From contig DDAM01000048.1 in NCBI GenBank assembly GCA_002332905.1, positions 1 to 64,000 of the forward strand: a stretch of 64,000 nucleotides of DNA, given 5' to 3'. This stretch comes from Firmicutes bacterium UBA2058 (GTDB taxonomy: Bacteria > Bacillota > Clostridia > Tissierellales > Sedimentibacteraceae). Positions 7,236 to 15,769 of the stretch are shown piece by piece; the first letter of the stretch is position 1; each line of letters opens with the position of its first letter. Both the position numbers and the translations under genes were made by a program. Under the pieces are notes generated by a model that worked only from the letters and a program-made list of their open reading frames with translations, made no database searches and was not told the origin of the DNA.

Positions 7236-8987
7236 TTATTCAAATTGAGAATTATACAATTTATTATAAAAACCTTTCTTTTTCATTAATTCTTCGTGAT
7301 TTCCCTGTTCAACAATATTTCCATCATTAACTACCAAAATTAAATCAGCATTTTGAATTGTTGAAAGTCTATGAGCAATTATAAAGCAAGTTTTATCCTT
7401 CATTAAGTTTCTCATAGCTTGTTGTATTTTTATTTCAGTTCTTGTATCAACATTAGAGGTTGCTTCATCAAGGATTAACATTTTACAATCTAATAGCATT
7501 GCTCTTGCAATTGTTAATAGTTGTTTTTGACCTTTTGAAATGTTTGTGCCATCTTCCTTAATAATAGTATCATAGCCATTAGGAAGTCTTTTAATGTACG
7601 AATGTATTTTTGCAGCCTTACATGCTTCTATTACTTCCTCTATATTAGCATCCTTTTTACCATAGGATACATTTTCAAATATAGTGCCATGAAACAACCA
7701 TGTATCTTGTAAAACCATAGCGTAAGATTTTCTTAAGCTAGACATGGTAGCCATTGTTATATCGTTATCATCTATTAATATTCGACCTTTATCTGCATCA
7801 TAAAATCTCATCAGCAAGTTAATAAGTGTTGTCTTTCCAGCCCCTGTAGGTCCTACTATTGCTATTAGGCTGCCTTTTTTAGCAGAAAAGCTTAAATCAT
7901 GAATTATTTTTTTATCAGGTAAATATCCAAATTCTATATTTTTTAATTCTACATTTCCTTCTACATTATCTAAAGTTATAGCACCCTCTACATCTTTAAC
8001 CTCTTGTACTTCGTCCATTAAATTAAATACTCTCTCAGCTGCTGCTAATGCTGATTGAAATTCTGACATTATGTTCGCCATTTCATTAATTGGACCTGAA
8101 AATTTTCTCGAATACAAAACAAATGAGGATATATTACCTACACTCATCATTTCATATAAGTAAAAAATCGCACCCAAAACACTAATCAATGAAAGAGATA
8201 AATTATTTACAAAGTTAACAGAAGGCCCGGCTATAGTATAGTATTCAGACTTGTAATAAGCTTCAACAGCCTCCTCATTTTTTATATCAAATTTATCTAC
8301 AGTGTTTATTTCCTGATTATATGCCTTAAGAGTCTTTTGTCCTGAAACCATTTCTTCAACAAATCCATTAAGCTCACCAAGCTTTAACGAGCGCTTTCTA
8401 AAAAGAGGACTTGTTTTTCCTGTTATAAATTTAGTTAAAAATATTGAGATAGGTATAGTAACTAAAAACACACCAACAAGATAAGGTGAAATTGTAACCA
8501 TCATAAAAAAAGACCCAACCACTGTAATAACACTTGCACAAATTTGAATTAAATCAGTTGAAAGCGAAGTGTTAATTGTATCTATGTCATATGACATCTT
8601 GCTTAAAATATCACCGGTTTGATGTTTATCAAAATATCCTATAGGTAACTTTAAAAGCTTACTAAATAAATCCTCTCTCATTTCAAATACAACCTTGCGG
8701 CTAATATGTATCATTAAAACTGATAATAAATATGAAAAAATTGTTGAAATAACATAAAAGACAATCATCCAAAAAGCATAATAAAATACTTTATCAAACT
8801 TTACAAGCCCTTCACCAAACTCGATATTATCAATAGCCATACCTGATAGTTTAGGTCCAACTAGAGCTAAAATATTGCCTGTAATAGTTAGCAATAATGC
8901 CAATAACAATAAATATTTATGCTTATATAAATATTGCCATAATCTTAGTACAACTTTTTTTCTTGATTTTTTCTTATTTGCTGTCAT
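7236..8987 (-). CDS. ABC exporter subunit (consensus ATPase site half)
   Basis: This 583-residue protein is an ABC half-transporter: about six membrane helices (residues 20-320) followed by an ATPase domain with Walker A GPTGAGKTT, signature ISKGQ, Walker B MLILDEATS and switch IIAHRLST. The catalytic Glu and His are intact. The start at 8987 has GGGGAG upstream and leaves 1 bp after the partner's stop; a longer frame that overlaps the partner is unlikely. It pairs with the product of the next gene to make a heterodimeric multidrug/lipid exporter. The substrate is unknown. Confidence 0.93.
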   Translation of the reverse strand: MTANKKKSRKKVVLRLWQYLYKHKYLLLLALLLTITGNILALVGPKLSGMAIDNIEFGEGLVKFDKVFYYAFWMIVFYVISTIFSYLLSVLMIHISRKVVFEMREDLFSKLLKLPIGYFDKHQTGDILSKMSYDIDTINTSLSTDLIQICASVITVVGSFFMMVTISPYLVGVFLVTIPISIFLTKFITGKTSPLFRKRSLKLGELNGFVEEMVSGQKTLKAYNQEINTVDKFDIKNEEAVEAYYKSEYYTIAGPSVNFVNNLSLSLISVLGAIFYLYEMMSVGNISSFVLYSRKFSGPINEMANIMSEFQSALAAAERVFNLMDEVQEVKDVEGAITLDNVEGNVELKNIEFGYLPDKKIIHDLSFSAKKGSLIAIVGPTGAGKTTLINLLMRFYDADKGRILIDDNDITMATMSSLRKSYAMVLQDTWLFHGTIFENVSYGKKDANIEEVIEACKAAKIHSYIKRLPNGYDTIIKEDGTNISKGQKQLLTIARAMLLDCKMLILDEATSNVDTRTEIKIQQAMRNLMKDKTCFIIAHRLSTIQNADLILVVNDGNIVEQGNHEELMKKKGFYNKLYNSQFE

Positions 8988-8988
8988 A

Positions 8989-10695
8989 TTACTCCCCACC
9001 CATCTGTGATTGACTAATTTCTTTGTATACGTCACATGAATTTATTAACTCATCGTGGTTGCCATAACCTATTATTTCGCCATCTTCCAATACAAGTATA
9101 TGATCAAGACTCATAACTGAGCTTACTCTTTGAGCTACAATTATTGTTGTTGTATCAGTAAAATTGTTACTAATTTCTTTTCTTAGCATTGCATCAGTTT
9201 TGTAATCTAGTGCACTGGAGGAGTCATCTAATATAAGTATCTCAGGTTTACCAGCCAGTGCTCTTGCTATCAGAATTCTTTGCTTTTGACCCCCACTTAA
9301 ATTTGCACCTCTGATATCAAGCCTTGCATTATATTCATCTTCTATATTTTCTATAAAGGTTGAGGCTTGAGCATACAAAGAGGCATTTTTCACTTGCTCA
9401 ATGTCAATTTTTCTGCCTAATGTAATATTTTCAAATATTGTATCTTCAAATATTGTGTCATTTTGAAATACTATTCCAAATTTCTTACTTAGTACTGATT
9501 TATCTATGCTTTTTATATTTTGACCGTTAATTAGTATTTCGCCTGTGTTTACATCATAAAACCTCATTAGAAGATTAATAATAGTAGTTTTACCAGAGCC
9601 AGTGGAGCCAATTATACCCAAAGATTCTCCCCTTTTTAGCTTAAAGTTTATATCCGTTAAATTGTTCTCTACGTCATTGTAAGAAAATGAAACATTATTA
9701 AATTCAATATGATAATCACTTTTTATGCTATCAATATTTTCTTTTGTTAAATCCTCCGGTGTATCCAAAACCTCACTGATTCTATTAGCTGACGCGCTTG
9801 CCTTAGAAAAGGCAATAAATATCCTTGTTACAGCCAGCATTGCATTTAGAATTATAGTAAAATAGGTCAAGAAGGCTATAATCTTTCCAACCTCAGTTAA
9901 GCCCAAATTTACTCTGTATGCTCCAACTAATATGATACAAACTAACCCTAAATTTAACAACAGACTCATTGATGGATTAATAATTGCTGTTGTCATTCCA
10001 GCTCTTTTTTCTTTTTTTACAACCTCGAGGTTAATTTCTCTAAAATGTTCTTTTTCATATTCTGATTTTGACAATGCTTTAATAACTCTTATACCTACAA
10101 TATTTTCTCTTACTTTCCTTATTAGCTTATCAACGGAAATCTGCTGTTCCTTATATAAGGGTATACTTTTTTTCGTAATAAAATACACCATTAAAGCTAT
10201 AAGTGGTAATACAGCCACCAAAACCAAGGTTAGATATATATCTAATGTAGAAGTTACAAAAATACCTCCAATAAGTAATATTGGGGCTCTAATTCCTATT
10301 CTTTGCATCATACCTAGCATGTTATGAACATTATATGTATCAGTTGTCATTCTTGAAATCAACGACGGTACGCCAAAATTGTCTACCTGAGAACTTGATA
10401 AGTATGAGATTTTTTCAAATAAATCATGCCTTATGTTTTCTGTGGCATTTCTTGATACTTTAGCTGCCATACGATTAGCTGTAATATTAAGCGTAACACC
10501 TAGGATTGAACAAACTATCATCAAACCACCCCAAATAAAAATTAAATTAATATTTTTAGTCGGAATTATATAATCAATAATATAAGCTAATATCCAAGGT
10601 AGACACAAATCCATAATTGTTCCAATGAATTTAATAATAAATCCAAAGGTCATTCTCCCAATATAAGGTTTTAAATATCCAAATATTTTTTTCAT
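8989..10695 (-). CDS. ABC exporter subunit (degenerate ATPase site half)
   Basis: A 568-residue half-transporter with N-terminal membrane helices and a C-terminal ATPase domain. Walker A is GSTGSGKTT and the signature LSGGQKQR is consensus, but Walker B continues LILDDSSSALD, with Asp in place of the catalytic Glu, and the switch reads IVAQRVSS, with Gln in place of His. In heterodimeric exporters this is the usual picture: one non-hydrolysing and one active site, formed with the downstream partner. The start has GAGGT upstream. The pair is probably transcribed from within 10700-10850. Confidence 0.93.
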   Translation of the reverse strand: MKKIFGYLKPYIGRMTFGFIIKFIGTIMDLCLPWILAYIIDYIIPTKNINLIFIWGGLMIVCSILGVTLNITANRMAAKVSRNATENIRHDLFEKISYLSSSQVDNFGVPSLISRMTTDTYNVHNMLGMMQRIGIRAPILLIGGIFVTSTLDIYLTLVLVAVLPLIALMVYFITKKSIPLYKEQQISVDKLIRKVRENIVGIRVIKALSKSEYEKEHFREINLEVVKKEKRAGMTTAIINPSMSLLLNLGLVCIILVGAYRVNLGLTEVGKIIAFLTYFTIILNAMLAVTRIFIAFSKASASANRISEVLDTPEDLTKENIDSIKSDYHIEFNNVSFSYNDVENNLTDINFKLKRGESLGIIGSTGSGKTTIINLLMRFYDVNTGEILINGQNIKSIDKSVLSKKFGIVFQNDTIFEDTIFENITLGRKIDIEQVKNASLYAQASTFIENIEDEYNARLDIRGANLSGGQKQRILIARALAGKPEILILDDSSSALDYKTDAMLRKEISNNFTDTTTIIVAQRVSSVMSLDHILVLEDGEIIGYGNHDELINSCDVYKEISQSQMGGE

Positions 10696-10855
10696 TATTT
10701 TTTACCTCTAATATTTTATGTCTAATTTATCCACACAAATAATATTATACATTAAAAAAATTGTTATGTGTATACCTTTTAGTATTCAAAAAAATTATGA
10801 CGGTTAATTTTGTTTATTATAATAGAGGTTTAGTAAATAATATTTATCTTAACAA
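10696..10855. other. AT-rich gap before the palindromic repeat
   Basis: No gene is visible. The DNA presumably carries the promoter of the ABC exporter pair on the minus strand; a TATAAT is present near 10742-10747 but no clear -35 element stands at the right distance. Confidence 0.4.
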
Positions 10856-11082
10856 GCATAGTAGAGAGTTGTTTATTTGATATACTTTTGTTTTAAATTT
10901 AGAGTAGCAATAGCGCCGAAAATCAAAGCATATAAAAAACGTTTATGTGACTTGATGACGATTTCCCTTCCTTATAAAAATCAAGGGAAACCGAATCACG
11001 GAATCATAAACGTTTTTTATATGCTTTGCTTCTCCTAGATTCGTAGTAGAAGTAAGTCGAGGTAATTATTCGTCTACTAAGC
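10856..11082. repeat. MITE-like palindromic element, copy 1
   Basis: The element is almost wholly palindromic. Its outer arms start with GCATAGTAGA on the left and end with TCTACTAAGC on the right. Inside them is a stretch related to GATATACTTTTGT (left), then a 23-nt perfect inverted repeat (10925-10947 with 11005-11027), and a central stem TTTCCCTT / AAGGGAAA. A second, diverged copy with the same arms lies at 24090-24387. There is no transposase frame. The features fit a miniature inverted-repeat element, or a large structured RNA/cruciform. Confidence 0.6.
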
Positions 11083-11109
11083 TTTGACCGTAGTCGGTAA
11101 TATAAATAC

Positions 11110-11673
11110 TTATTTGACTGTACTTGTTTGTATAACCTTGGCATGCTTTACTGCATCCCAAATGTATACTGAAATCACATAATCTATCATACTGTGTACA
11201 ATTGTACCTATACCAACAAGTAAAATTACTGCATATACATAACCATTTGAATAATATCCACTAGTTAATGCATTGCCGAAATAGAAAGGAGTAACAACTA
11301 GAACCTCACATATGCCATGAATGCAGGCAATAAAAATTCCAAATAATAATGACTTATATTTTGATGACAATAAGTTCGGATTATTTTTTAATATTATCGC
11401 TCCGACTAAAGCAAAAACCATGTGACTTAATGCTCTTAAAACTACTACTATAGGAAATCCACCTATAAAAAAGCCAATAGTCGTTCCAATTGCCACACTT
11501 AAACTGACAAATGGAGAAATAAACATTGCTATAAATACTGCAACATGACTAGCAAGAGTAAATGATGCCGGTTCAAGTATTATTTTTATTGGTGATATAA
11601 TTGGTATTACAATACCAATTGCACACAACAACGCTGCTACTATCATATTTTTAGTCTTTGTATTTTTAAACAT
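11110..11673 (-). CDS. niaX: ECF transporter S component, probable niacin transporter NiaX
   Basis: This 187-residue, very hydrophobic protein has five or six predicted membrane helices (starting with MIVAALLCAIGIVIPIIS), the size and look of energy-coupling-factor substrate-binding S components. It would bind vitamin and be driven by a shared EcfAAT module encoded elsewhere. Two things point to niacin: the niaR repressor gene is the next gene upstream, and a NiaR-like operator sits on its promoter (11699-11733). The ATG at 11673 is preceded by GGAGGA; an earlier in-frame ATG is not. Confidence 0.82.
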   Translation of the reverse strand: MFKNTKTKNMIVAALLCAIGIVIPIISPIKIILEPASFTLASHVAVFIAMFISPFVSLSVAIGTTIGFFIGGFPIVVVLRALSHMVFALVGAIILKNNPNLLSSKYKSLLFGIFIACIHGICEVLVVTPFYFGNALTSGYYSNGYVYAVILLVGIGTIVHSMIDYVISVYIWDAVKHAKVIQTSTVK

Positions 11674-11698
11674 TTCTGTCCTCCAAATTTTATATATC

Positions 11699-11756
11699 AT
11701 TACTAGTGTCTTTACACCTGTAATGTCATTATAATATTAGAAGAACTATTTGTCAA
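11699..11756 (-). promoter_or_regulatory. niaX promoter with NiaR operator
   Basis: On the minus strand TTGACA (11751-11756) and TATAAT (11728-11733) are spaced 17 bp, a perfect sigma-A promoter. Immediately downstream, an inverted repeat of arms ATTACAGGTGT and ATTACTAGTGT (9 of 11 matching) around AAAG covers 11699-11724, about the transcription start. ACAGGTGT-type half-sites are known for NiaR, so niacin-bound NiaR would block initiation. Confidence 0.75.
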
Positions 11757-11787
11757 TACGACATTTTAACGTATAATATTTACACTT

Positions 11788-12303
11788 TTATAGTAAAATG
11801 TTCTGCTGCTTTAAAATTTCCATAATCCTTTTATATGAATCCTCATTAGTACAACTTATTGTATGTAAGTGTATCCCTTCTGTTAATGAGGATAGCGGTT
11901 GTGCATTATGATCCATAACCTTTTTTATAAACTCATCTGCATCATAACGAGAAAAAATATGCAGAGGTCCTGTTAATTCACCATAAATAGAATGTTCAAC
12001 AATTACATCTAAAATAGCACCGCCATTATCTATTATTGTATATAACTCATCCTTTAACTTATCCACTCCATGCTTACAAGCAATAGTTTTAACAAATCTA
12101 TCTTTATTTTCATCCTTATTCTTTAGTAGGTATCCACGAGGAGTTGCAAATATACTTAGACCGAAAGCGCGTATTAAAGCAATATCACCGACTATAACTT
12201 GTCTGCTAACAGAAAATTCCTTTGAAAGAGTTGTAGCCGAAATCGGAACTTCACTACTTGAAAGTATTTCTATAATCTTATCTCTTCTTTGTATTGCATT
12301 CAC
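11788..12303 (-). CDS. niaR: Niacin-responsive transcriptional repressor NiaR
   Basis: NiaR represses NAD-salvage and niacin-uptake genes when niacin is plentiful. The 171-residue protein has an N-terminal winged helix (residues 1-60: RRDKIIEILSSSEVPISATTLSKEF, with SRQVIVGDIALIRAFG as recognition helix) and the C-terminal 3H domain with its three metal-binding His: DVIVEHSIYGELTGPLHI and IHLHTIS are visible. The start is GTG at 12303, seven bases after GAGGT. It lies upstream of niaX on the same strand with a promoter in between. Confidence 0.93.
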   Translation of the reverse strand: MNAIQRRDKIIEILSSSEVPISATTLSKEFSVSRQVIVGDIALIRAFGLSIFATPRGYLLKNKDENKDRFVKTIACKHGVDKLKDELYTIIDNGGAILDVIVEHSIYGELTGPLHIFSRYDADEFIKKVMDHNAQPLSSLTEGIHLHTISCTNEDSYKRIMEILKQQNILL

Positions 12304-12520
12304 AATATATACCTCTTTTATTTAGATTTTATAGTCTCAACTGCGTTGAGCCATCCTACGGATATTATATTATATAATTAAGAAATGTCAAACTAATAGA
12401 AAACTGTACCTTGCAAAAAATGTTAATCTGTATCTTTTAAAGTGAACAGAAAACGATATAATAAAATTATAAAAAATATTATTTAGTATTATTTACATTG
12501 TTATATTTATGGAGGTAAAA

Positions 12521-13015
12521 ATGCATGGTGAAAAAACAAAGAGTATAATTTACACAGCACTATTTGCTGCATTAGTTTGTGTTGCTACATTCATAATAAA
12601 AATTCCATCTGTTGTAACAAACGGATATGTTCATCTAGGAGACGGATTTATATTTATAGCTGTTATCTTGCTTGGCAAAAAAAATGGAGCATTGGCTGGT
12701 GCAATAGGAGCTTCTCTAGCTGATATGTTAGGCGCTTATAATCATTATATATTACCGACATTTATTATAAAGCTAGTGATGGGATATATAATGGGTATAG
12801 TTATTGAAAAACTACCTTCTAAAAAAAGCAGTTGGCTAATTGGAGCCTCTGTTGGAGCTATATGGCAAATACTAGCTTATTATGTTGTAGGTTCAATATT
12901 TGTTGGTAGTTTTATAACTACTCTTATGGATATACCAGGAAACTTTATGCAATCCTTAACTGGTATTGTTATAACTCAATTATTGTCTGGGCAATTAAAA
13001 AAACTTTTAAGATGA
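12521..13015 (+). CDS. ECF transporter S component, unknown vitamin
   Basis: A 164-residue membrane protein with the pattern of ECF substrate-binding components: TALFAALVCVATFIIKIP near the start, then GYVHLGDGFIFIAVILLG and GALAGAIGASLADMLGAY. The GYVHLGDG segment is typical of the COG4720-like group, whose substrates are pyridoxine, riboflavin-like or other heterocycles. Start 12521 follows GGAGG by five bases; a frame-compatible ATG at 12509 is part of that site. It is divergent from niaR and ends in its own terminator. I could not assign a substrate. Confidence 0.8.
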   Translation: MHGEKTKSIIYTALFAALVCVATFIIKIPSVVTNGYVHLGDGFIFIAVILLGKKNGALAGAIGASLADMLGAYNHYILPTFIIKLVMGYIMGIVIEKLPSKKSSWLIGASVGAIWQILAYYVVGSIFVGSFITTLMDIPGNFMQSLTGIVITQLLSGQLKKLLR

Positions 13016-13022
13016 CACCTAT

Positions 13023-13062
13023 ATCTTCACATAATAATTTATGTGGAGATTTTTCCTTTTTT
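13023..13062 (+). terminator. Terminator of the ECF S component gene
   Basis: ATCTtCACATAA pairs with TTATGTGgAGAT across a short loop and is followed by TTTTTCCTTTTTT. Confidence 0.8.
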
Positions 13063-13101
13063 ATAGTATAATTTACATATTAAATTATAAGGAGGCAGGT
13101 A

Positions 13102-14115
13102 ATGAATTTTAATGATATTTTTAAAGGTTCGAAAAATAATTCAAATGCAAATTTTGAAGAAAATCAGTTTAATAACCAAAATAAAAATCCTATTAAAAAT
13201 TTATCAAGAACAATAAAAATTGTAGCTGTAATAGTAGTAGTTCTAGCATTCGCTTTAAACTCTACCTACCAGGTAAAGGAGCAAGAGCAGGCGGTTATAC
13301 TAACTCTTGGTAAACCAACAGGGACAACAGGCTCAGGCTTGCATTTTAAAATTCCTTTTATTCAACAAATAGAGAAAGTAAACACTACTATAAAAGGATT
13401 GACAATAGGTTACCAAGAAGGTTCAGGACAAAGTGTAGAATCAGAGTCACTTATGATAACTGGAGATTATAACTTTGTAAATGTTGATTTTTTTATAGAG
13501 TATAAAGTATCAGATCCAATAAAAGCCTTATACTCTTCGCAAAATCCAGTATCTATTCTAAAAAACATTTGTCAAAGCTCTATTAGAACTATTATAGGTA
13601 CATCAGAAGTAGATGCTGTTTTAACAACAGGCAAAACAGAAATACAAGCCAAAACAAAAGAATTAGTATTAGAAAAGCTATCAGAGCATGATATAGGAAT
13701 TCAAATAGTTAACATTACAATACAAGATGCAGAGCCACCTACTACTGAAGTCATGGAAGCATTTAAGCAAGTAGAAACTGCAAAGCAAAGTAAGGAAACT
13801 GCAATAAATAATGCAAATAAATATAGAAATGAAAAGCTTCCTGCTGCTCGAGCTGATGCTGATAAAATCCTGCAAAACGCTGAAGCTACAAAGGCACAAA
13901 GGATAAATGAAGCAACAGGTCAAGTAGCTAGATTTAATAAAATGTATGAGGAATATATTAAATATCCCGAAATAACTAAAAAAAGGATGTTTTTTGAAAC
14001 TATGGAGGAAATAATGCCTAGCCTAGAGGTTATTATTGACAATGGTGATGGTACAACTCAAAAGGTTTTACCTCTAAAGCCTTTTACAACAACAGTACAA
14101 GGAGGTAATGAATAA
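13102..14115 (+). CDS. hflK: HflK, SPFH/band-7 membrane protein
   Basis: HflK and HflC form a membrane complex that encloses and tempers the FtsH protease. This 337-residue protein has a Gln/Asn-rich N-terminus, one membrane helix (about residues 36-55: TIKIVAVIVVVLAFALN), then the band-7 domain beginning VKEQEQAVILTLGKP and GLHFKIPFIQQIEKV. A coiled-coil rich in Ala, Glu and Lys follows (about 225-275). The SD is AAGGAGG. A TATAAT at about 13065 in the upstream T-rich stretch is a plausible -10. hflC follows directly, forming a two-gene operon. Confidence 0.93.
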   Translation: MNFNDIFKGSKNNSNANFEENQFNNQNKNPIKNLSRTIKIVAVIVVVLAFALNSTYQVKEQEQAVILTLGKPTGTTGSGLHFKIPFIQQIEKVNTTIKGLTIGYQEGSGQSVESESLMITGDYNFVNVDFFIEYKVSDPIKALYSSQNPVSILKNICQSSIRTIIGTSEVDAVLTTGKTEIQAKTKELVLEKLSEHDIGIQIVNITIQDAEPPTTEVMEAFKQVETAKQSKETAINNANKYRNEKLPAARADADKILQNAEATKAQRINEATGQVARFNKMYEEYIKYPEITKKRMFFETMEEIMPSLEVIIDNGDGTTQKVLPLKPFTTTVQGGNE

Positions 14116-14116
14116 T

Positions 14117-14980
14117 ATGAAAAAAACAATAACTATTATAATCAGTCTTTTATTAATTTTAATTATATTTACCTCTTTTACGGTCATTACATATGAAAAT
14201 GAATATAAATTAATTAAACAATTTGGAAAAGTTAATAGAGTTATTAAAGATTCAGGTATAAGCTTTAAATTGCCTTTTATTGAAAATGTTGATACTCTGC
14301 CAAAAAATATTATTTTATATGACTTAGCAACCTCTGATGTCATAACAAAAGATAAAAAAGCTATGGTTGCAGACAGCTATGTATTATGGGAAATAACAGA
14401 TCCATTAAAATTTGCACAATCATTAAGTTCATCAATTACAAATGCAGAATCAAGAATTGATACAGTAGTATATAATGCTTTAAAAACTATAATTGGTAGC
14501 CAAACACAAAATGATATTATAAATAGTAGAAATGGAACATTAAGCTCAGATATAATGGAGATAGTAGCAAACCCAATGCAAGAGTATGGAATAACAATAC
14601 TTTCAGTGGAAACTAAACGATTAGATTTACCTAATGACAATAAAACAGCAGTTTTCAACAGAATGATATCAGAAAGAGCTCAGATTGCCGCTGGATATAT
14701 AGCTGAAGGAGAAGAAGAATCTCAAAAGATTCAAAACAGCACTAATAAAGAGATACAAATAAGTATTTCTCAAGCAAAAGCACAGGCTGAGACCTTAGTT
14801 GCAGAAGGTGAAGCAGAGTATATGAAAATTTTATCTGAAGCTTACAGCTCTGTGGAAAGAAAAGATTTTTATGAATTTATTAGAAGCTTAGATGCTATTA
14901 AAGCCTCTTTAGTTGGTGAGAATAAAACATTAATACTTCCAATAAATTCTCCATTGACTAAAATTCTTCTTGGAGAATAA
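14117..14980 (+). CDS. hflC: HflC, SPFH/band-7 membrane protein
   Basis: The 287-residue partner of HflK has an N-terminal signal-anchor (ITIIISLLLILIIFTSFTVI), the band-7 domain (YENEYKLIKQFGKVNRV, then FKLPFIENVDTLPK), a helical stalk with AQAETLVAEGEAEYMKILSEAY (typical HflC), and a C-terminal segment KTLILPINSPLTKIL. GGAGG inside the hflK stop region lies nine bases before the ATG at 14117, so the two genes are translationally coupled. A bidirectional terminator follows. Confidence 0.93.
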   Translation: MKKTITIIISLLLILIIFTSFTVITYENEYKLIKQFGKVNRVIKDSGISFKLPFIENVDTLPKNIILYDLATSDVITKDKKAMVADSYVLWEITDPLKFAQSLSSSITNAESRIDTVVYNALKTIIGSQTQNDIINSRNGTLSSDIMEIVANPMQEYGITILSVETKRLDLPNDNKTAVFNRMISERAQIAAGYIAEGEEESQKIQNSTNKEIQISISQAKAQAETLVAEGEAEYMKILSEAYSSVERKDFYEFIRSLDAIKASLVGENKTLILPINSPLTKILLGE

Positions 14981-14985
14981 AATTG

Positions 14986-15015
14986 AAAAAGACACTTCAA
15001 AAAAGTGTCTTTTTT
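14986..15015. terminator. Bidirectional terminator
   Basis: AAAAAGACACTT pairs with AAGTGTCTTTTTT between the convergent hflC and the 15023-15286 gene. Poly-A on one side and poly-T on the other allow use in both directions. Confidence 0.88.
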
Positions 15016-15022
15016 AGTTATT

Positions 15023-15286
15023 TTACAATTCTACATACTCTTCAATTAAAAATATTATAATATCCTCTAGTTCCTCTTGATTTCTGTCGCAATAAATACT
15101 ATCTATAATTTCTTCATTTTCATATAAAATAATATTATATAACCACTCATTATTCTCTATAACAACATGATTAGCTTTTATAAAAAATTTATTATTTATA
15201 CTAAGCTTTAAACTATATGCATTATCATAATCAGCTATATCAGCAAGTGTTTTAGAAAAATCAAAAATTTTATCCTCCAAAGACAT
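15023..15286 (-). CDS. Small acidic hypothetical protein
   Basis: An 87-residue acidic protein that I do not recognise. It has no signal peptide or membrane segment and ends in an acidic helix (NQEELEDIIIFLIEEYVEL). The ATG at 15286 lies nine bases after GGAAGG; an earlier TTG abuts that site. It follows the ArsD-like gene by 20 bp on the same strand and is probably co-transcribed. Confidence 0.65.
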   Translation of the reverse strand: MSLEDKIFDFSKTLADIADYDNAYSLKLSINNKFFIKANHVVIENNEWLYNIILYENEEIIDSIYCDRNQEELEDIIIFLIEEYVEL

Positions 15287-15306
15287 CTCTTTCAACCTTC
15301 CACTTC

Positions 15307-15684
15307 TTAATTATTTAGGTTACAATGTTTTTTACTATCGCAAGATGCACAATTTGACTTTGAACATCCACAGCCCCCACATTTTTTAATTTCAATACCT
15401 GCTTGTATAATTTTTTTCATAGAGATTTTAGTTTGCATTATAATCTGTTCAGGCTCCAGGTTTTCTTCAACTTTAACAATTTCACCATTAACCATAGTGA
15501 CAGGAAAAATTTTCTCTCCATATGCATCATACAATCTCTTTATTTTAATATTTTTATCTAATTCATCAGTTGCTAACAGCACATTGTATCTATCTATTTG
15601 AGCCCCTACTGATTTTAACTTATCTACTAAAATTTGCAGGTCATCATTTTTTATATTTAAATCAAATATTTGAATTGTATTCAC
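15307..15684 (-). CDS. ArsD-like protein with Cys-rich C-terminus
   Basis: The 125-residue protein resembles the ArsD metallochaperone fold: a first strand IQIFDLN, a helix QILVDKLKSVGAQIDRYNV, and VTMVNGEIVKVEENLEPEQI at the end of the domain. ArsD binds As(III) with a Cys pair near residue 12. Here that pair is missing, but a C-terminal tail CGGCGCSKSNCASCDSKKHC (about 102-121) offers seven cysteines. No arsA, arsB or arsR lies nearby. It may be a thiol/metal-handling or disulfide protein rather than a true arsenic chaperone. Confidence 0.6.
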   Translation of the reverse strand: MNTIQIFDLNIKNDDLQILVDKLKSVGAQIDRYNVLLATDELDKNIKIKRLYDAYGEKIFPVTMVNGEIVKVEENLEPEQIIMQTKISMKKIIQAGIEIKKCGGCGCSKSNCASCDSKKHCNLNN

Positions 15685-15769
15685 ATTAACTCCTTATATA
15701 ATAATTAGTAACACATTTTTGCATTACTTATGTAAATATAATACATTATAATTATGTAAAAATCAACAG

